The translations under genes and the position numbers were made by a program. DNA of 64,000 bases from Ancistrus triradiatus (Eukaryota; Chordata; Actinopteri; Siluriformes; Loricariidae), in NCBI GenBank assembly GCA_025084515.1, contig JAJAGP010000432.1, forward strand, positions 353,735 through 417,734. Reading direction: 5' to 3'. The first letter of the stretch is position 1; the number at the start of each line of letters is the position of its first letter. Shown in pieces: positions 46,373-58,573 of this stretch. The notes under the pieces were generated by a model. The model made no database searches, was not told the DNA's origin, and saw only the letters and a list, made by a program, of their open reading frames with translations.

Positions 46373-49300
46373 TTGGATATGAAATGGCCAAATTAGTCAT
46401 TCATATTCACCTGTTTATATTCAGGAATAGTTTAGATAATAGCTTATTTAACATCCAATGGCTGTTAAATGAAATGTGTTATTTTCTAAGTAGTGCTCTA
46501 AGTAGAGAATTGGCATCATTTGAGACATGGCCGATAGTCACTTCTCAAGCATCAGACTGAACGAACTGAGTGTACCTTTTCTGTACTCCAGCCATTCTGT
46601 TCCTGTGTGTAGTTTCATGCATTTTTCTGCAGCATGTTGAAGTATCTTCTTTTATGATTGTGCGCCAACTCTTGACTTGTTTTGAATGTGGCAGTTGCAC
46701 TTCCATCTTCCGGGACTGCTTACCGCCAATAAATCTATTAGTGGTACACAGTCCCAGACCTACTTCACTACTACTATCATCTCTGGTTTTAAATCAGTCA
46801 TTTCAAGCATTAATAATCATTGACATTGGTAATATCTTAACTACACTTATCAGCCAAAACATTAAATACATATAGACCAAATGACAAATAACACAGATTA
46901 TCTCCCCAATGGCTAGCTACCTCATACTTTCTCTTTCGCTAGCCTATTTTATCCTAATCCTTCAATGTTCTGCTTCATATCATCATAGTATCAGTAGATT
47001 ACAGTCAGGATTATGATGTGCAATTCACTCATATTTTATGCAACCCTGAAACATACAGTGAATTTAATGTTTCACAAAAAATGTTGACAGTAAATTTCAT
47101 GTTTTTGATATAGGTAAGACAATGAGGTTATTTCGTTTTCTAGTTTCATGGTAAGTTCTCAGAAATTGAGAAGAATAACATTCCTGACCTGTTAGTAGAC
47201 CCTGTACGCTAAAACCAAAAAAATCAAGCCAAATTAATAAGTTTTTTCATTGCCTCTAAGGAACATGATGTGAAGCAACTATGGATGTGACCACCATGCC
47301 AAATCACTATGTGTGCTAGTTATGGTATCAGACGGGTTTTAAAAATAGATTCTCATGGTCCACCATTTAGATTCCTTGAAGATAGCAGAGACTGGGCCTG
47401 AATGCTAAATACTCAGCCGTCTGTCTCACCCCAGTCAGTAGCTATGCTTTTCTCCCCTGTTTTCCTCTATCTGTACTGAATCCATCTGAGGGATTCCTGC
47501 TGTCACCTTTCACAGCAAGCCAACTGTCTCTAATTATGCTTCACCTTTTCCTGCTTTCTGGTCTTTGTTCATTTTCCAGCTACACAGGACAATCTGAACC
47601 ATCACGTAAATTTGCGCAGTGATGAATTTGCATAGCAATCAAACAGCTTTCCCCCTCTTACAATGAACAGCTGCATACAGGTAAGACTGGACTGCATTGC
47701 AAGCACATTTCAAATTGGGCCTAGAAAAGTAATTACAGCCATGGTGTTAAATTATTTATCCTTTGTATTTGTACTAACTTATTATGACTGGAGATTTGAA
47801 TTTAGGAACAGATAACTAGATGGTCTGCAAATCATTCAGCAACTAAATGACCCCAATTAGACAGATTTTAATTATATTAGCTACACTAACCTAATATATG
47901 GAGATTAAATAATCATTCCATGTGTAAACTTCACCTGGATGAAGAAATTCAACAAAAATCTGACTATCTATAATTCAAAATGAAAGAGAACAACATAATT
48001 GCTGATACTGATCAAGGAGCCATGGTATTGACGCTATCATACCTATTATTTAATACGAAAATGAGTCTGTGGAACTAATTTAAGAATGTCTATGAGGTAA
48101 AGCTGTGACCGTAACTGTGCAGGTATATGATGCCTACCACAGTGTTAAGCTCATCACTGTCATCACCGCAGATATTATTTATTCATTAAAATGGACAGTT
48201 CTAGCTCAAAGATCTGACTGATTAAAGAATGGTTTATGGAGAATATTATTTAAAATACTTATTTGTTGCCATTTATAATAGTAATAAAAACAAGAGAGTG
48301 TGCATTAGTGGCTGTGTATTAGTGATTAGATCATTTCACATTGGAACCCCTTTTCCCGTGGTAATAAACATGGCCTTTTGGCTTACTGCCGTCTGTCTTT
48401 TTTTTTTTTTTTTTGGCTTGTGAAGGTTACATTTGAAATATATAAACGCAATAAATATTGTGTAGTTGCCATTGTTGACTCCTATGCTCAACGGCTTGAC
48501 ACACAACAAGTTGTTGACCACTTAAGCTTTGTGAGTGAGGCAAACTGTTCATTAAGTAAACAGCAGATTTATTTTATTATTAATTATTTCTGGGTCTGGG
48601 TACAAGCGGGAGAATCGAGCTTGATTATGTCTTCTGTTGAAGGTTGCCAGATATGACCCTATGTCACTGAATAACAAGTCTATGGCCAGTGCAGCTGGCA
48701 ACACAATCTGTTTACATTCTCTTTCAAACCAGTCAAATGGCCATAGAGCTTGCCTGGCGTGAAACATGAAGACAGAAAAAAATAGGACAATTCATGTTAG
48801 CAGCCCATAACTGTACAACTAGCACATATTGCTCACATTGTGCTTAACCTGAGTGCCTGGGTACGGTATGGAGTGATCACACTAAGCAAACAAACCAGAA
48901 TTTAGAAGTCAAACGTGCTCAGTACAAATGGCTTATTGTGAGTACACGGTTACAACTAATAGGCTAAACTACTTAATGTGTGTTTCTTTTTTATACCTAG
49001 TTACCAACATTTGTGACTCTTTTCTTAACCCATTTTTCCCACTTGATTTCTTCAAACAGGTTACATTTCAAAGACGTATGTCAGAAAGGCAACAGCTTCA
49101 AACTCATTAAGCGGGTTTACAAGTGCATTTGAACCCCAGTGACCGAATTCATCTCGTTCTGGAAAATGGAAGCAGGAGTACCATTATTTACTACAAAGGC
49201 ATTTCTACTTGACCCTGAGTATGATATAATGGCACAAAGCACTTTCCCATTGGTCCTTCTGCCTGCCTGTTGTCTGTGGATTGGTCAGAGTTCCATCTAA

Positions 49301-50455
49301 TAGTTGAGTATCTTCATAATATGTGCCACCACGCTCATGTGCGCATTCTCTATTGTCTCACTTAATGCTACAATTTAAGATGCAACCATTATGTCATTAT
49401 TAGCCCCTGGACAAATCAAAAGTAGAAGATATAAGTAGAAGTAAGAAGGCATTCAGAACGGAACTGCTTCCACTATTCCAGATCAATATTCAATAGTTAA
49501 ATATTGGTACTTATAGCAAGGATATAGCAGGAATTATAGTATGAATTCAGACATTGGGAGTTCGAGTAGCAGGTTAAAATGGATAGCAATGCTTCTAATA
49601 AACAACGACTGACCTGCTAAAAGGTTTGGATCAAACAGCAGAATTCAAAACGGTTTTTGAAGAAACCCTTAAATGGAATGACCATTATATTGTTAAATGA
49701 TTGATCCCTGATTGATACAGTTCATTTTCCCTTTACACAGACATTGTAAAAGTGAACTCTATCCAGTGTAAACTTGCTCACAAAACCGTGCAAATGACAT
49801 TTCTGTTAAAGTCAAACACAACCCTAGTGCTTGTAATTACGTCTATGGAACCTCTAGCTGAACAGAGACATTTCCCCAAACAAAATAATTACTGTATGTA
49901 AATTAAAAGTCTCGCAAGTTTAACATATGCTGTCCAAGCCCTGGATGTGCCCTACTTGACTCTGACAAACAGATGTATTTCAGTTTAGAAGAACAAATTC
50001 TACATTTAAAAACAATGATTCATTAATAGGTTTTGCCGCAGGGCTTACTTAATATTTATTTAAACAAGTCTTTACTCCTTAATAATTTTTTTCAAAATTG
50101 TTCATTGCTATGCATAATTAATGTGAATGAATTTTGCAGATAGGCTTCATTTCCAATTATATTGTTTGACACTATACTGAACCTCTTAATCATTTCTTAT
50201 TAAATCGTGTCTGAACTATATTATTGAGGCTTGAATTCAGCTGGTGTTCAGCTTTCATGGTTTAGGCAAAAAAAATCATGAGCTGTAAACAAATAAGTGA
50301 ATTTTTCTTTTAAACATCTGTGCTGTTTAAGTAAAGCTAATCTATTTCTGTTTTATCTATATGGAATGTTACACCTAAATATATTTTAAACTATTTAACT
50401 TTAAATATTTTTATTAAGATACAACATTTATTCATGCATTTACTCATTTTCTATG
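46373..50455. other. long non-coding stretch
   Basis: No gene recognised over 4 kb. It contains a T run at about 48396-48414 and otherwise AT-rich DNA with short open frames that have no family features. Confidence 0.45.
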
Positions 50456-50758
50456 CTTATTCTAGTCAGGGTCATGGGAGAGCCGGTGCCTAGCCGGCAA
50501 CACAGGGTGCAAGGCAGGAACAAGCCCACACAGGGCACCAATCCATCGCAGGACATACACCAAGGGACAATTTGGAAAGACCAATTAACCTAACATGCAT
50601 ATCTTGAACATGAATGTGGTAGGAAACCAGAGTACCTAGAGAAAACCCACATGAACAACACACAAACTCCACACATGCACACCCCAGGGTCGGGATTGAA
50701 CCGGGGATCACAGAGCTGTGAGGCGACAGTGCTAACCACTGCACCACCGTGCCATCCT
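50456..50758 (-). mobile_element. family 2 SINE, near full length
   Basis: Includes the body GTGCCTAGCCGGCAACACAG, the middle AAAGACCAATTAACCTAACA and the tRNA-like head with B box GGTTCAATCCC on the minus strand. No target duplication was found by eye. Confidence 0.8.
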
Positions 50759-51137
50759 AAGATGCACTAGCCATTATTAAACTGGAACTTTAACTATAGA
50801 CCAACTAAGTACTAAAGCGAAGTTACTGATATTAAAAACAATTTCTTATCAAAAATTCAGGTGGTTTGATAATGGAATTCTTCACAGATTATGATGTTAA
50901 TATATGTTAATATAATGCTATTAATTATAACAAATAGCTCTAGACTCCTGCTGTACATCTGCTCCTCAGAGGAAGGACTGTAGTTTAGTTTTTGTACAAC
51001 CTAAAAACAAATTTGTCTTTTAACATCATGGAGACTTTCAACAAACAGACAAGACATATAATACTAAATAATACAGTAACTGCTTTCCCTTCTGTCTGTG
51101 TGTAGAATACCAAGTTTAACATCAATATGTTTACATA

Positions 51138-51592
51138 CGCTCACCAGCCACATACACCTTGCTAGTACTATGCTGGGCCACCTTTTGCCTTCAGAACTGC
51201 CTTAATTCTTTATGGTGTATATTCAACAAGGTGTTGGAAACATGCCTCAGGATGGATCCATGCTTTCAAATTTTATGGCCCATTCTGGCTCTAGCATCCG
51301 AATGTCGCAGCAGAAATTGAGACTCATCAGACGAGGTAACGTTTTTCCAATCTTCTGTTGTCGAATTCTGGTAAGCCCATGTGAATTATAGCCTCAGTTG
51401 TATGTTCTTAGATGACAGGTGTGGCAGCCGGTGTGGACTTGTGCTTCTCTAGCCCATCTGTTTCAACTTCAGTAGGTCGTCTTCTCTATGTCTACATGTT
51501 TAAATGCATTGAGTTGCTGCCATGTGATTGGAATTTACCTTTGCTTTACCAAGCAGTTGAACTGGTGTATCTAGTAAAGTGGCCAGTGAGTG
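51138..51592 (-). mobile_element. internally deleted Tc1-type element
   Basis: The ends are CGCTCACCAGCCAC (after TA at 51136-51137) and TGGCCAGTGAGTG (before TA at 51593-51594), inverted copies of one another. The inside keeps pieces of a minus-strand transposase gene (the GTCGCAGCAGAAATTGAGAC and CCATGTGATTGGAATTTACC areas), but most of the coding region is gone. It cannot make a transposase. Confidence 0.7.
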
Positions 51593-51609
51593 TATATATA
51601 CATATATAG

Positions 51610-51900
51610 ATACAGCAGCTACTGAGGTATGGAGGTAAGGTATAAGCCAGCTGCCAGAAACAGCAGGACCTGGGTACTGAGGATTTGGGTTCAAATCCCA
51701 AACCAAGTATGCATCTTGTTCTGCCTGTCCTGGACTGGCACCCTGTACACGGTGAACCTCTGCTAATATTTATTTTTACTCTGCATATTAATTCCACTTT
51801 TTCCTGGTTAGGGTTCAGAGCAAGCCTTGGAGCCTGTCCTGGAAAACTCAGGCATGTCCTGGATGGGCCGACAGCCTGTTGCAGTGCCTGGCAGGGGTGA
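51610..51900 (+). repeat. possible decayed tRNA-derived SINE
   Basis: GGGTTCAAATCCC near 51688 is a good B box, with a plausible but weak A box about 45-50 bp before it. The rest is GC-richer than the flanks. The family is not recognised. Confidence 0.35.
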
Positions 51901-51945
51901 CGGCGATCATTAATATATAATATATATTATATCATCATAATGATA

Positions 51946-53535
51946 TACAGTGGTGCTTGAAAGTTTGTGAACCTTTTAGAATTTTCTATATTTCTGCATA
52001 AATATGACCTAAAACATCAGATTTTCACACAAGTCCTAAAAGTAGATAAGGAGATCCCAGGTAAACAAATGAGACAAAGATATTATACTTGGTAATTTAT
52101 TTATTGAGGGAAATGATCCAATATTATATATTAGTGAGTTGAAAAAGTATGTGAACATCTAGGATTAGCAGTTAATTTGAAGATGAACTTAGAGTCAGGT
52201 GTTTTCAATCAATGGGATGACAATCAGGTGGGAGTGGGCACCCTGTTTTATTTAAAGAACAGGGATCTATCAAAGTCTGCTCTTCACAACACATGTTTGT
52301 GGAAGTGTATAAAGGAGATTTATGAGAACCATAGAATAAGAGTTGTTGATGCTCATCAGGCTGGAAAAGGTTACAAAACCATCTCTAAGAGTTTGGACTC
52401 CACCAATACACAGTCAGACAGATTGTGTACAAATGGAAGAAATTCAACACCATCGTTACCCTCCCCAGGAGTGGTCGACCAACAAAGATCACTCCAAAAG
52501 CAAGGCGTGTAATAGTTGGCGAGGTCACAAAGGACCCCAGGGTAACTTCTAAGCAACTGAAGGTCTCTCTCACATTGGCTAATGTTAATGTTCATGAGTT
52601 CACCATCAGAAGAACACTGAACCACAATGGTGTGCATGGAAGGGTTGCGAGGAGAAAGCCACTGCTCTCCAAAAAGAACATTGCTGCTCGTCTGCAGTTT
52701 GCTAAAGATCGCGTGGACAAGCCAGAAGGCTGTTGGAAGAATGTTTTGTGGACAGATAAGACCAAAATAGAACTTTCTGGTTTAAAAGAAAATAATTATG
52801 TTTGGAGAAAGGAAAACACTGCATTCCAGCAATATCACATCTGTGAAACATGGTGGTGGTAGTATCATGGTTTGGGCCTGTTTTGCTGCATCTGGGCCAG
52901 GATGGCTTGCCATCATTGATGGAACAATGAATTCTGAATTATATCAGAGAATTCTAAAGGAAAATGTCAGGACATCTGTCCAAGAACTGAATCTCAAGAG
53001 AAGGTGGGTCATGCAGCAAGACAACGACCCTAAGCACACAAGTCGTTCTACCAAAGAATGGTTAAATGAGAATAAAGTTCATGTTTTGGAATGGCCAAGT
53101 CAAAGTCCTGACCTTAATCCAATCAAAATGTTGTGGAAGGACCTGAAGCGAGCAGCTAATGTGTGGAAACCCACCAACATCCCAGAGCTGAAGGTGTTCT
53201 GTATGGAGGAATGGGCAAAAATTCGTCCAAGCCGGTGTGCAGGACTGATCAACAGTTACAGGAAACGTTTAGTTGCAGTTATTGCTGCACAGGGGGGTCA
53301 CACCAGATACTGAAAGCAAAGGTTCACATACTTTTGCCACTCGCTAATATGTAATATTGGATCATTTTCCTCAATAAATAAATTACTAAGTGTAATATTT
53401 TTGTCTCATTTGTTTAACTGGGTTCTCTTTATCTACTTTTATGACTTGTGTGAAAATCTGACGATGTTTTAGGTCATATTTATCCAGAAATATAGAAAAT
53501 TTTAAAGAGTTCACAAACTTTTAAGCACCACTGTA
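51946..53535 (+). mobile_element. full-length Tc1-type transposon (copy C)
   Basis: It lies between TA dinucleotides at 51946-51947 and 53534-53535. The inverted repeats start CAGTGGTGCTTGAAAGTTTG on the left and match AGCACCACTG on the right, extending well over 100 bp. It belongs to the family of copies A and D. Confidence 0.9.
52310..53313 (+). pseudogene. Tc1 transposase, frameshifted (copy C)
   Basis: The order is as in copy A: helix-turn-helix region (AHQAGKGYKTISKS), LPRSGRPTKITPKARR, WTDKTKIEL, VKHGGGSIMVWACFAASGPG, QQDNDPKHTS, NPIKMLWKDL and the normal end AAQGGHTRY. The first and second catalytic aspartates are present, but NPIK has lysine where the catalytic glutamate belongs. With frameshifts near 52400 and 52830 as well, the enzyme is dead twice over. 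The last 171 codons (from 52798) are open. Confidence 0.85.
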
Positions 53536-54189
53536 ATGATCGTGAAGCACACACCACAACTTGTTATTTTGTCCACTTCTGTTCCACTTGAATTGCACTG
53601 TAGCTTTGCCACTTATAACAAAAACCTAAGTAAAAAACAAAAATAATGTTATTATATTTTAAAAATGTATCCATGCTACATTTAACCTTGTTGCAAATGT
53701 CCATTTTCCCCTGCAATTCTTATAAAAAATTTAACAAGCACACCAAACAGCCTTTCATAACAAAGTGTGTAATGTTTCCTACACGTTTATTTATGGCGCT
53801 GCCCTTATTTGTATCTTCAGGGCCTTTTGCTATCCCAGTATAAATGACACAATATGAAAAACTGCATTAGACAGGGGGCTCTTTCCTCCAGCTGGTGTGA
53901 TTTGTGTCTGACATGGCCTGCAGGTGAGTGTAATTAGCCTCATCATGCTCACCCTCCACCTGAATTCAGAAGACTGCGAATTCAAAGCCTTACCAGCAGC
54001 AGCATGACTCATTTCTCAAAATTCCCAAAGCTGAAGGGCTTCTGTAATGTCTGTGTGGAATATAGATATTTTTTCTAGAGTAAATTATATGTTAAGTAAT
54101 GCTTATGGCTGTTTGTACTGCACTACAGATTATGGAATTGAAACCAATGACAACTTGTGTAATGAGCTATAACTAAATAAATATGTCCA
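53536..54189. other. non-coding stretch
   Basis: No gene or recognised repeat. Confidence 0.45.
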
Positions 54190-54895
54190 CTCATGATCAC
54201 TTTATTAGGTACACCTCCTTGTTTCTAGCATTGTCATTTTATCAGTTCCGCTTACCACAGAGAAGCACTTTGTAGTTCTACAATTACAGACTATAGTCCA
54301 TCTGTTTCTCTATATCCCTTATTAGTCCCCTTTACTCTGGTCTCTAATGGTCAGGACCTCCACAGATCAGGTACTATGTGGGTGGTGGACCATTCTCAGC
54401 ACTGCAGTGACACTGATGTGGTGGTGGTCTGTTAGTGTGTGCTGGTATGAGTGGATCAGGTACAGCAGTGCTGCTGGAGTTTTAAAACACTGTGTTCCCT
54501 CACTGTGCACTCTATTAGACACATCTACCATATTTCTCCTACTTGTAGATGTAAAGTCAGAGACATTAGCTCATCTGTTGTTGCACTGTTTGTGTTAGCC
54601 ATCCTCTAATATTTCATCAGTGCTCATGGGATTCTGCCTACAGAATGCTGGTGGCTGGACATTTTTGGTTGGTGGATTATTTTCAGTCATTAGTGACACT
54701 GAGGTGTTTGCAAACTCCAGAAGCACTGCTGTGTCTGATCCAAACCAGCACAACACACACGAACACACCACCACCACATCAGTATCATTACAGGGACAAG
54801 AATAGAACACGAGGCAATGGCAAAGTATGTAGAGAAACATACTATAGGCAACGCATCAAAAAACCCAAGCAGAGTGTAAAAGATGGATGGACTAG

Positions 54896-55312
54896 AGGGC
54901 AGTAACTTTCTCCCTCCTCCTTATCTGGGGACGAAGTGCCACCAATGAATTTCCTGCTTAGACTCAGAATCCTAGAGTGACTCTGTGTATCGGACTACAT
55001 AATGCCGATGTGCATATTTTACATTTTATTTGAACTATGACTCCATGACTTATTAGTTTAGATGAATTAGTTTCATTCTTACATTTATCATCTACGCCAC
55101 CCAAGGAGGTTGGGTCCCTTTTTGAGTCTTGGTCCTCCCAAGGTTTCTTCCTCATAACACTTAGGGAGTTTTCCTTGCCACTGTCACCCTAGGCTTGCTC
55201 AATTTGGGATTGGATGTATATATTAGGAGATAATCTAAAATTGTGAAGTTGCTTTGAGACAATGCTCCATTGTAAAAAGCGCTATATAAATAGATCTGAC
55301 TTGACTTGATTT
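54896..55312 (-). repeat. dispersed repeat inserted in the palindrome
   Basis: On the minus strand it reads TATATAGCGCTTTTTACAAT and later GGCAAGGAAAACTCCC, matching the repeat at 63804. GACTA occurs at both edges and may be the target duplication. Confidence 0.65.
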
Positions 55313-55351
55313 GACTATAGTCTGTAATTGTAGAACTACAAAGTGCAGCTA

Positions 55352-56936
55352 CAGCGCTGCTTGAAAGTTTGTGAACCCTCTAGAATTTTCTATATTTCTG
55401 CATAAATATGACCTAAAACACATTCAGATTTTCACACAAGTTCTAAAAGTAGATAAAAAGAACCCAGTTAAACAAATGAGACAAAAATATTATATATGGT
55501 CATTTATTTATGGAGGAAAATGATCCAATATTTCATATTAGTGAGTGGCAAAAGTATGTGAACCTTTGCTTTCAGTATCTGGTGTGACCCCCCTGTGCAG
55601 CAATAACTGCAACTAAACGTTTCCTGTAACTGTTGATCAGTCCTGCACACCGGCTTGGACGAATTTTTGCCCATTCCTCCATGCAGAACAGCTTCAGCTC
55701 TGGGATGTTGGTGGGTTTCCTCACATTAACTGCTCGCTTCAGGTTCTTCCACAACATTTCGATTGGATTAAGGTCAGGACTTTGACTTGGCCATTCCAAA
55801 ACATGAAATTTATTCTTCTTTAAACAGCATTCTTTGGTAGAACGACTTGTGTGCTTAGGGTCGTTGTCTTGCTGCATGACCCACCTTCTCTTGAGATTCA
55901 GTTCATGGACAGATGTCCTGACATTTTCCTTTAGAATTCTCTGATATAATTCAGAATTCATTGTTCCATCAATGATGGCAAGCCGTCCTGGCCCAGATGC
56001 AGCAAAACAGGCCCAAACCATGATACTACCACCACCATGTTTCACAGATGGAATAAGGCTTTTATGCTGGAATGCAGTGTTTTCCTTTCTCGAAACATAA
56101 TGTACATAACTTTTAAATCAAAAAGTTCTATTTTGGTCTCATCCATTCACAAAACATTCTTCCAATAGCCTTCTGGCTTGTCCACGTGATCTTTAGCAAA
56201 CTGCAGACGAGCAGCAATGTTCTTTATGGAGACCAGTTACCAGCCCTGCCATGCACACCATTGTTGTTCAGTGTTCTTCTGATGGTGAACTCATGAACAT
56301 TAACATTAGCCAATGTGAGAGAGACCTTCAGTTGCTTAGAAGTTACCCTGGGGTCCTTTGTGACCTCGCCAACTATTACACACCTTGCTCTTGGAGTGAT
56401 CTTTGTTAGTTGGCCACTCCTGGGAAGGGTAACAATGCTGTTGAATTTCCTTCATTTGTACACAAGCTGTCTGACTGTGTATTGGTGGAGTCCAAACTCT
56501 TTAGAGATGGTTTTGTAACCTTTTCCAGTCTGATGAGCACCAACAACTTTTTTTTCTGAGGTCCTCAAAAATCTCCTTTGTTCATGCCATGATGCACTTC
56601 CACAAACATGTTGTGTAAAGCAGACTTTGATAGATCCCTGTTCCTTAAATAAAATGGTGCTCACTCACATCTGATTGTCATCCCATTGATTGAAAACTAG
56701 TGACTCTAATTTCACCTTCAAATTAACTGCTAATCCTAGAGGTTCACATACTTTTGCCACTCACTAATATGTAATATTGGTTCATTTTCCTCAATAAATA
56801 AATGACCAAGTATAATATTTTTCTCTCATTTGTTTAACTTGGTTCTCTTTGTGTGAAAATCTGATGATGTTTTAGGTCATATTTATTCAGAAATATAGGA
56901 AATTCTAAAGGGTTCACAAACTTTCAAGCACCACTG
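55352..56936 (-). mobile_element. full-length Tc1-type transposon (copy D)
   Basis: TA dinucleotides lie at 55350-55351 and 56937-56938, with inverted repeats as in copy C. It inserted in the right arm of the palindrome: GTAGAACTACAAAGTGC lies on one side and GGTAAATGGAACTGAT on the other. It points opposite to copy C, which lies 1.8 kb away. Confidence 0.9.
55572..56640 (-). pseudogene. Tc1 transposase, broken (copy D)
   Basis: The last 157 codons (56045-55572) are open: VKHGGGSIMVWACF, QQDNDPKHTS, NPIEMLWKNLKRA with the catalytic glutamate kept, and AAQGGHTRY at the end. Upstream, the helix-turn-helix part (HQTGKGYKTISKEFGL) is in another frame near 56450-56560, and stops and indels lie between. 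One position in the open part reads STKECCLKKNKF where the relatives have STKEWLKKNK, a small insertion kept in frame. Confidence 0.8.
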
Positions 56937-56990
56937 TATATGGTAAATGGAACTGATCAAACGGACGGCGAGTGTCCATTTCCTGATCCT

Positions 56991-57591
56991 GAGGTAGGGG
57001 AAAACATGAAAAAAAAATCTTATTATTATCAAAGATACTGTTTCTTTTAAACTCTATTAGCTGTCTAGATAACTTAATAACTCAGGTAATAGTAAACAAA
57101 TTGTATATTTGTATATATACAGTAAGTAAAAAGCTATATCAAAAACACTACGCTTACAAAACTGGGGGTTTGGGACAGGTTGAGGAGCAGCAGTGCTCCA
57201 AGTGTGTTAAATTTTCTGTGGGCTGAATATTGTGTGAATATTGCTGAATAGTGGCTATCCTACAGATGTTTAATGGATGGTGAAGTTATCTGAAATAGCC
57301 CTGGAGTAAAAGGTCTGTCCCAGGAAAATATTAACGTTTTCTGCCCAGTAAAATAAAAGCAAACTTAACACTACAGGCAAGCAGAGAGTGATGAAGGAAG
57401 CTAGCTAGTGCTTGTAAATGCGCACTCCTTTTTTGTAGAAATCACCGTTTTATTGCTCTTGAAACCAGCTTAACTCAGTTGTCTAATTAGTATGAGAAAT
57501 GCAAGCTTGCTGAAATAGCACCTTTGATGCTGCTTTGTCTAATCACTGTGAAGAAACAATTCATTTATCTATAAAGCGTTATACAGTCTAA
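56991..57591. other. non-coding stretch
   Basis: No gene or recognised repeat; AT-rich. Confidence 0.45.
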
Positions 57592-57593
57592 AC

Positions 57594-58571
57594 TCGTTAT
57601 CTTGCCCACATCTCTTTCATGGCTATTTTTGGCGAGCAGCGAGTTTGGCGACTTAATGAGTTTACAAAAAAAATAGACAAAGTGACATTCATACCTGATG
57701 CTGACATAAGGTGTTTTACTGAGCAGTCACATAACACCACTGGGCAGTTATTTCCTGAAATATATGACCAAACTCCTATCTCTTTGAATGGGGAGAGACC
57801 TTTACATGCAAAACTGAAAGAGAAATTAACATTTAAAATGCATTATTTAGAACGGCTGGTATAATCTGACAATAATTATTTACTTATTTGCAATGTTGGG
57901 TGCAAATAACACAGAAAAATAAACATTGTTTAAAGATTATTCTGACTACTGCACATCCCACCACTACAAAGGGGCCAAGACTTGCCGTCCCCTCTCCAAC
58001 AAATTTGCCAATATACCAGTTGGTTTTTTTCTAATGACGACCTCTGTAATACAGTCTCATTCATATTTCAACAATTTATATTACATTTACCACCCTTATC
58101 CAGAGTGACTTAGAATTAATACAATCTTACAATCCAACCAATTGTGGGTTAAGGGCCCAACAGTGGTAGGTAGCTTGGCAGAGGTGGGCTTTGAACCCTG
58201 GACCTTCTGATCGATAGTCCAGTACCTTAACCGCTAGGCTACCACAGTCCCAATGCATGTCACTCAGCCTTCAACCAGTGACCGGTCTCCTCCTTATATA
58301 AGATCTCTGATAACACACAGGGCCTGTACATCATCCAGCATTGCAAGTTTAAAATAGGACTAAAGTGCCACCTATTGACAGTCTGAAAAATGGTGGCTTA
58401 GTGGGGTAGAATTTCATTACTGGCAGGACATTTGTCACATTTTAAGCTTGGTGAGGGTGAGCGGCGAGGTTCGGGGATTTTCAAGGTAAAATTCATGGAG
58501 AAAAATCCATCCTGCCATCACAGGCGGCGAGATAACAGGAAAGGGGGGTGCATGATAACAAGGTTAGACTG
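57594..58571. mobile_element. pogo/Tigger-like inverted-repeat element
   Basis: Left end CAGTCTAAACTCGTTATCTT and right end (reverse complement) CAGTCTAACCTTGTTATCAT are inverted repeats, with TA at 57592-57593 and 58572-58573. The CAGT...GTTATC form and TA target fit Tigger/pogo elements. Inside are an 81-codon open frame at 57619-57864 without recognised motifs and a SINE at 58081. It is about 980 bp and lacks a transposase, so it is non-autonomous. GC-rich words such as GGCGAGCAGCGAG recur near both ends. Confidence 0.65.
58081..58251 (-). mobile_element. family 1 SINE inside the pogo-like element
   Basis: Right side CGCTAGGCTACCACAGTCCC and B box GGTTCAAAGCCC on the minus strand. It is slightly shorter than the 9598 copy, with a deletion after the GGGTTAAGGGC part. 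Confidence 0.75.
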
Positions 58572-58573
58572 TA

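Larger units (their letters stand above)
54190..56990. mobile_element. palindromic inverted-repeat element with two insertions
   Basis: The left arm (54190-54500) and right arm (54640-54856, then 55313-55349, then 56939-56990) are inverted copies. For example, GCACTTTGTAGTTCTACAATT on the left pairs with AATTGTAGAACTACAAAGTGC on the right, and the GGTGGACCATTCTCAG word recurs inverted. The outer end TCACTTTATTAGGTACACC resembles Tc1-like termini common in fish. It has no coding part, so it is a MITE-like element. Insertions at 54896-55312 and 55350-56938 split the right arm. Confidence 0.75.
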
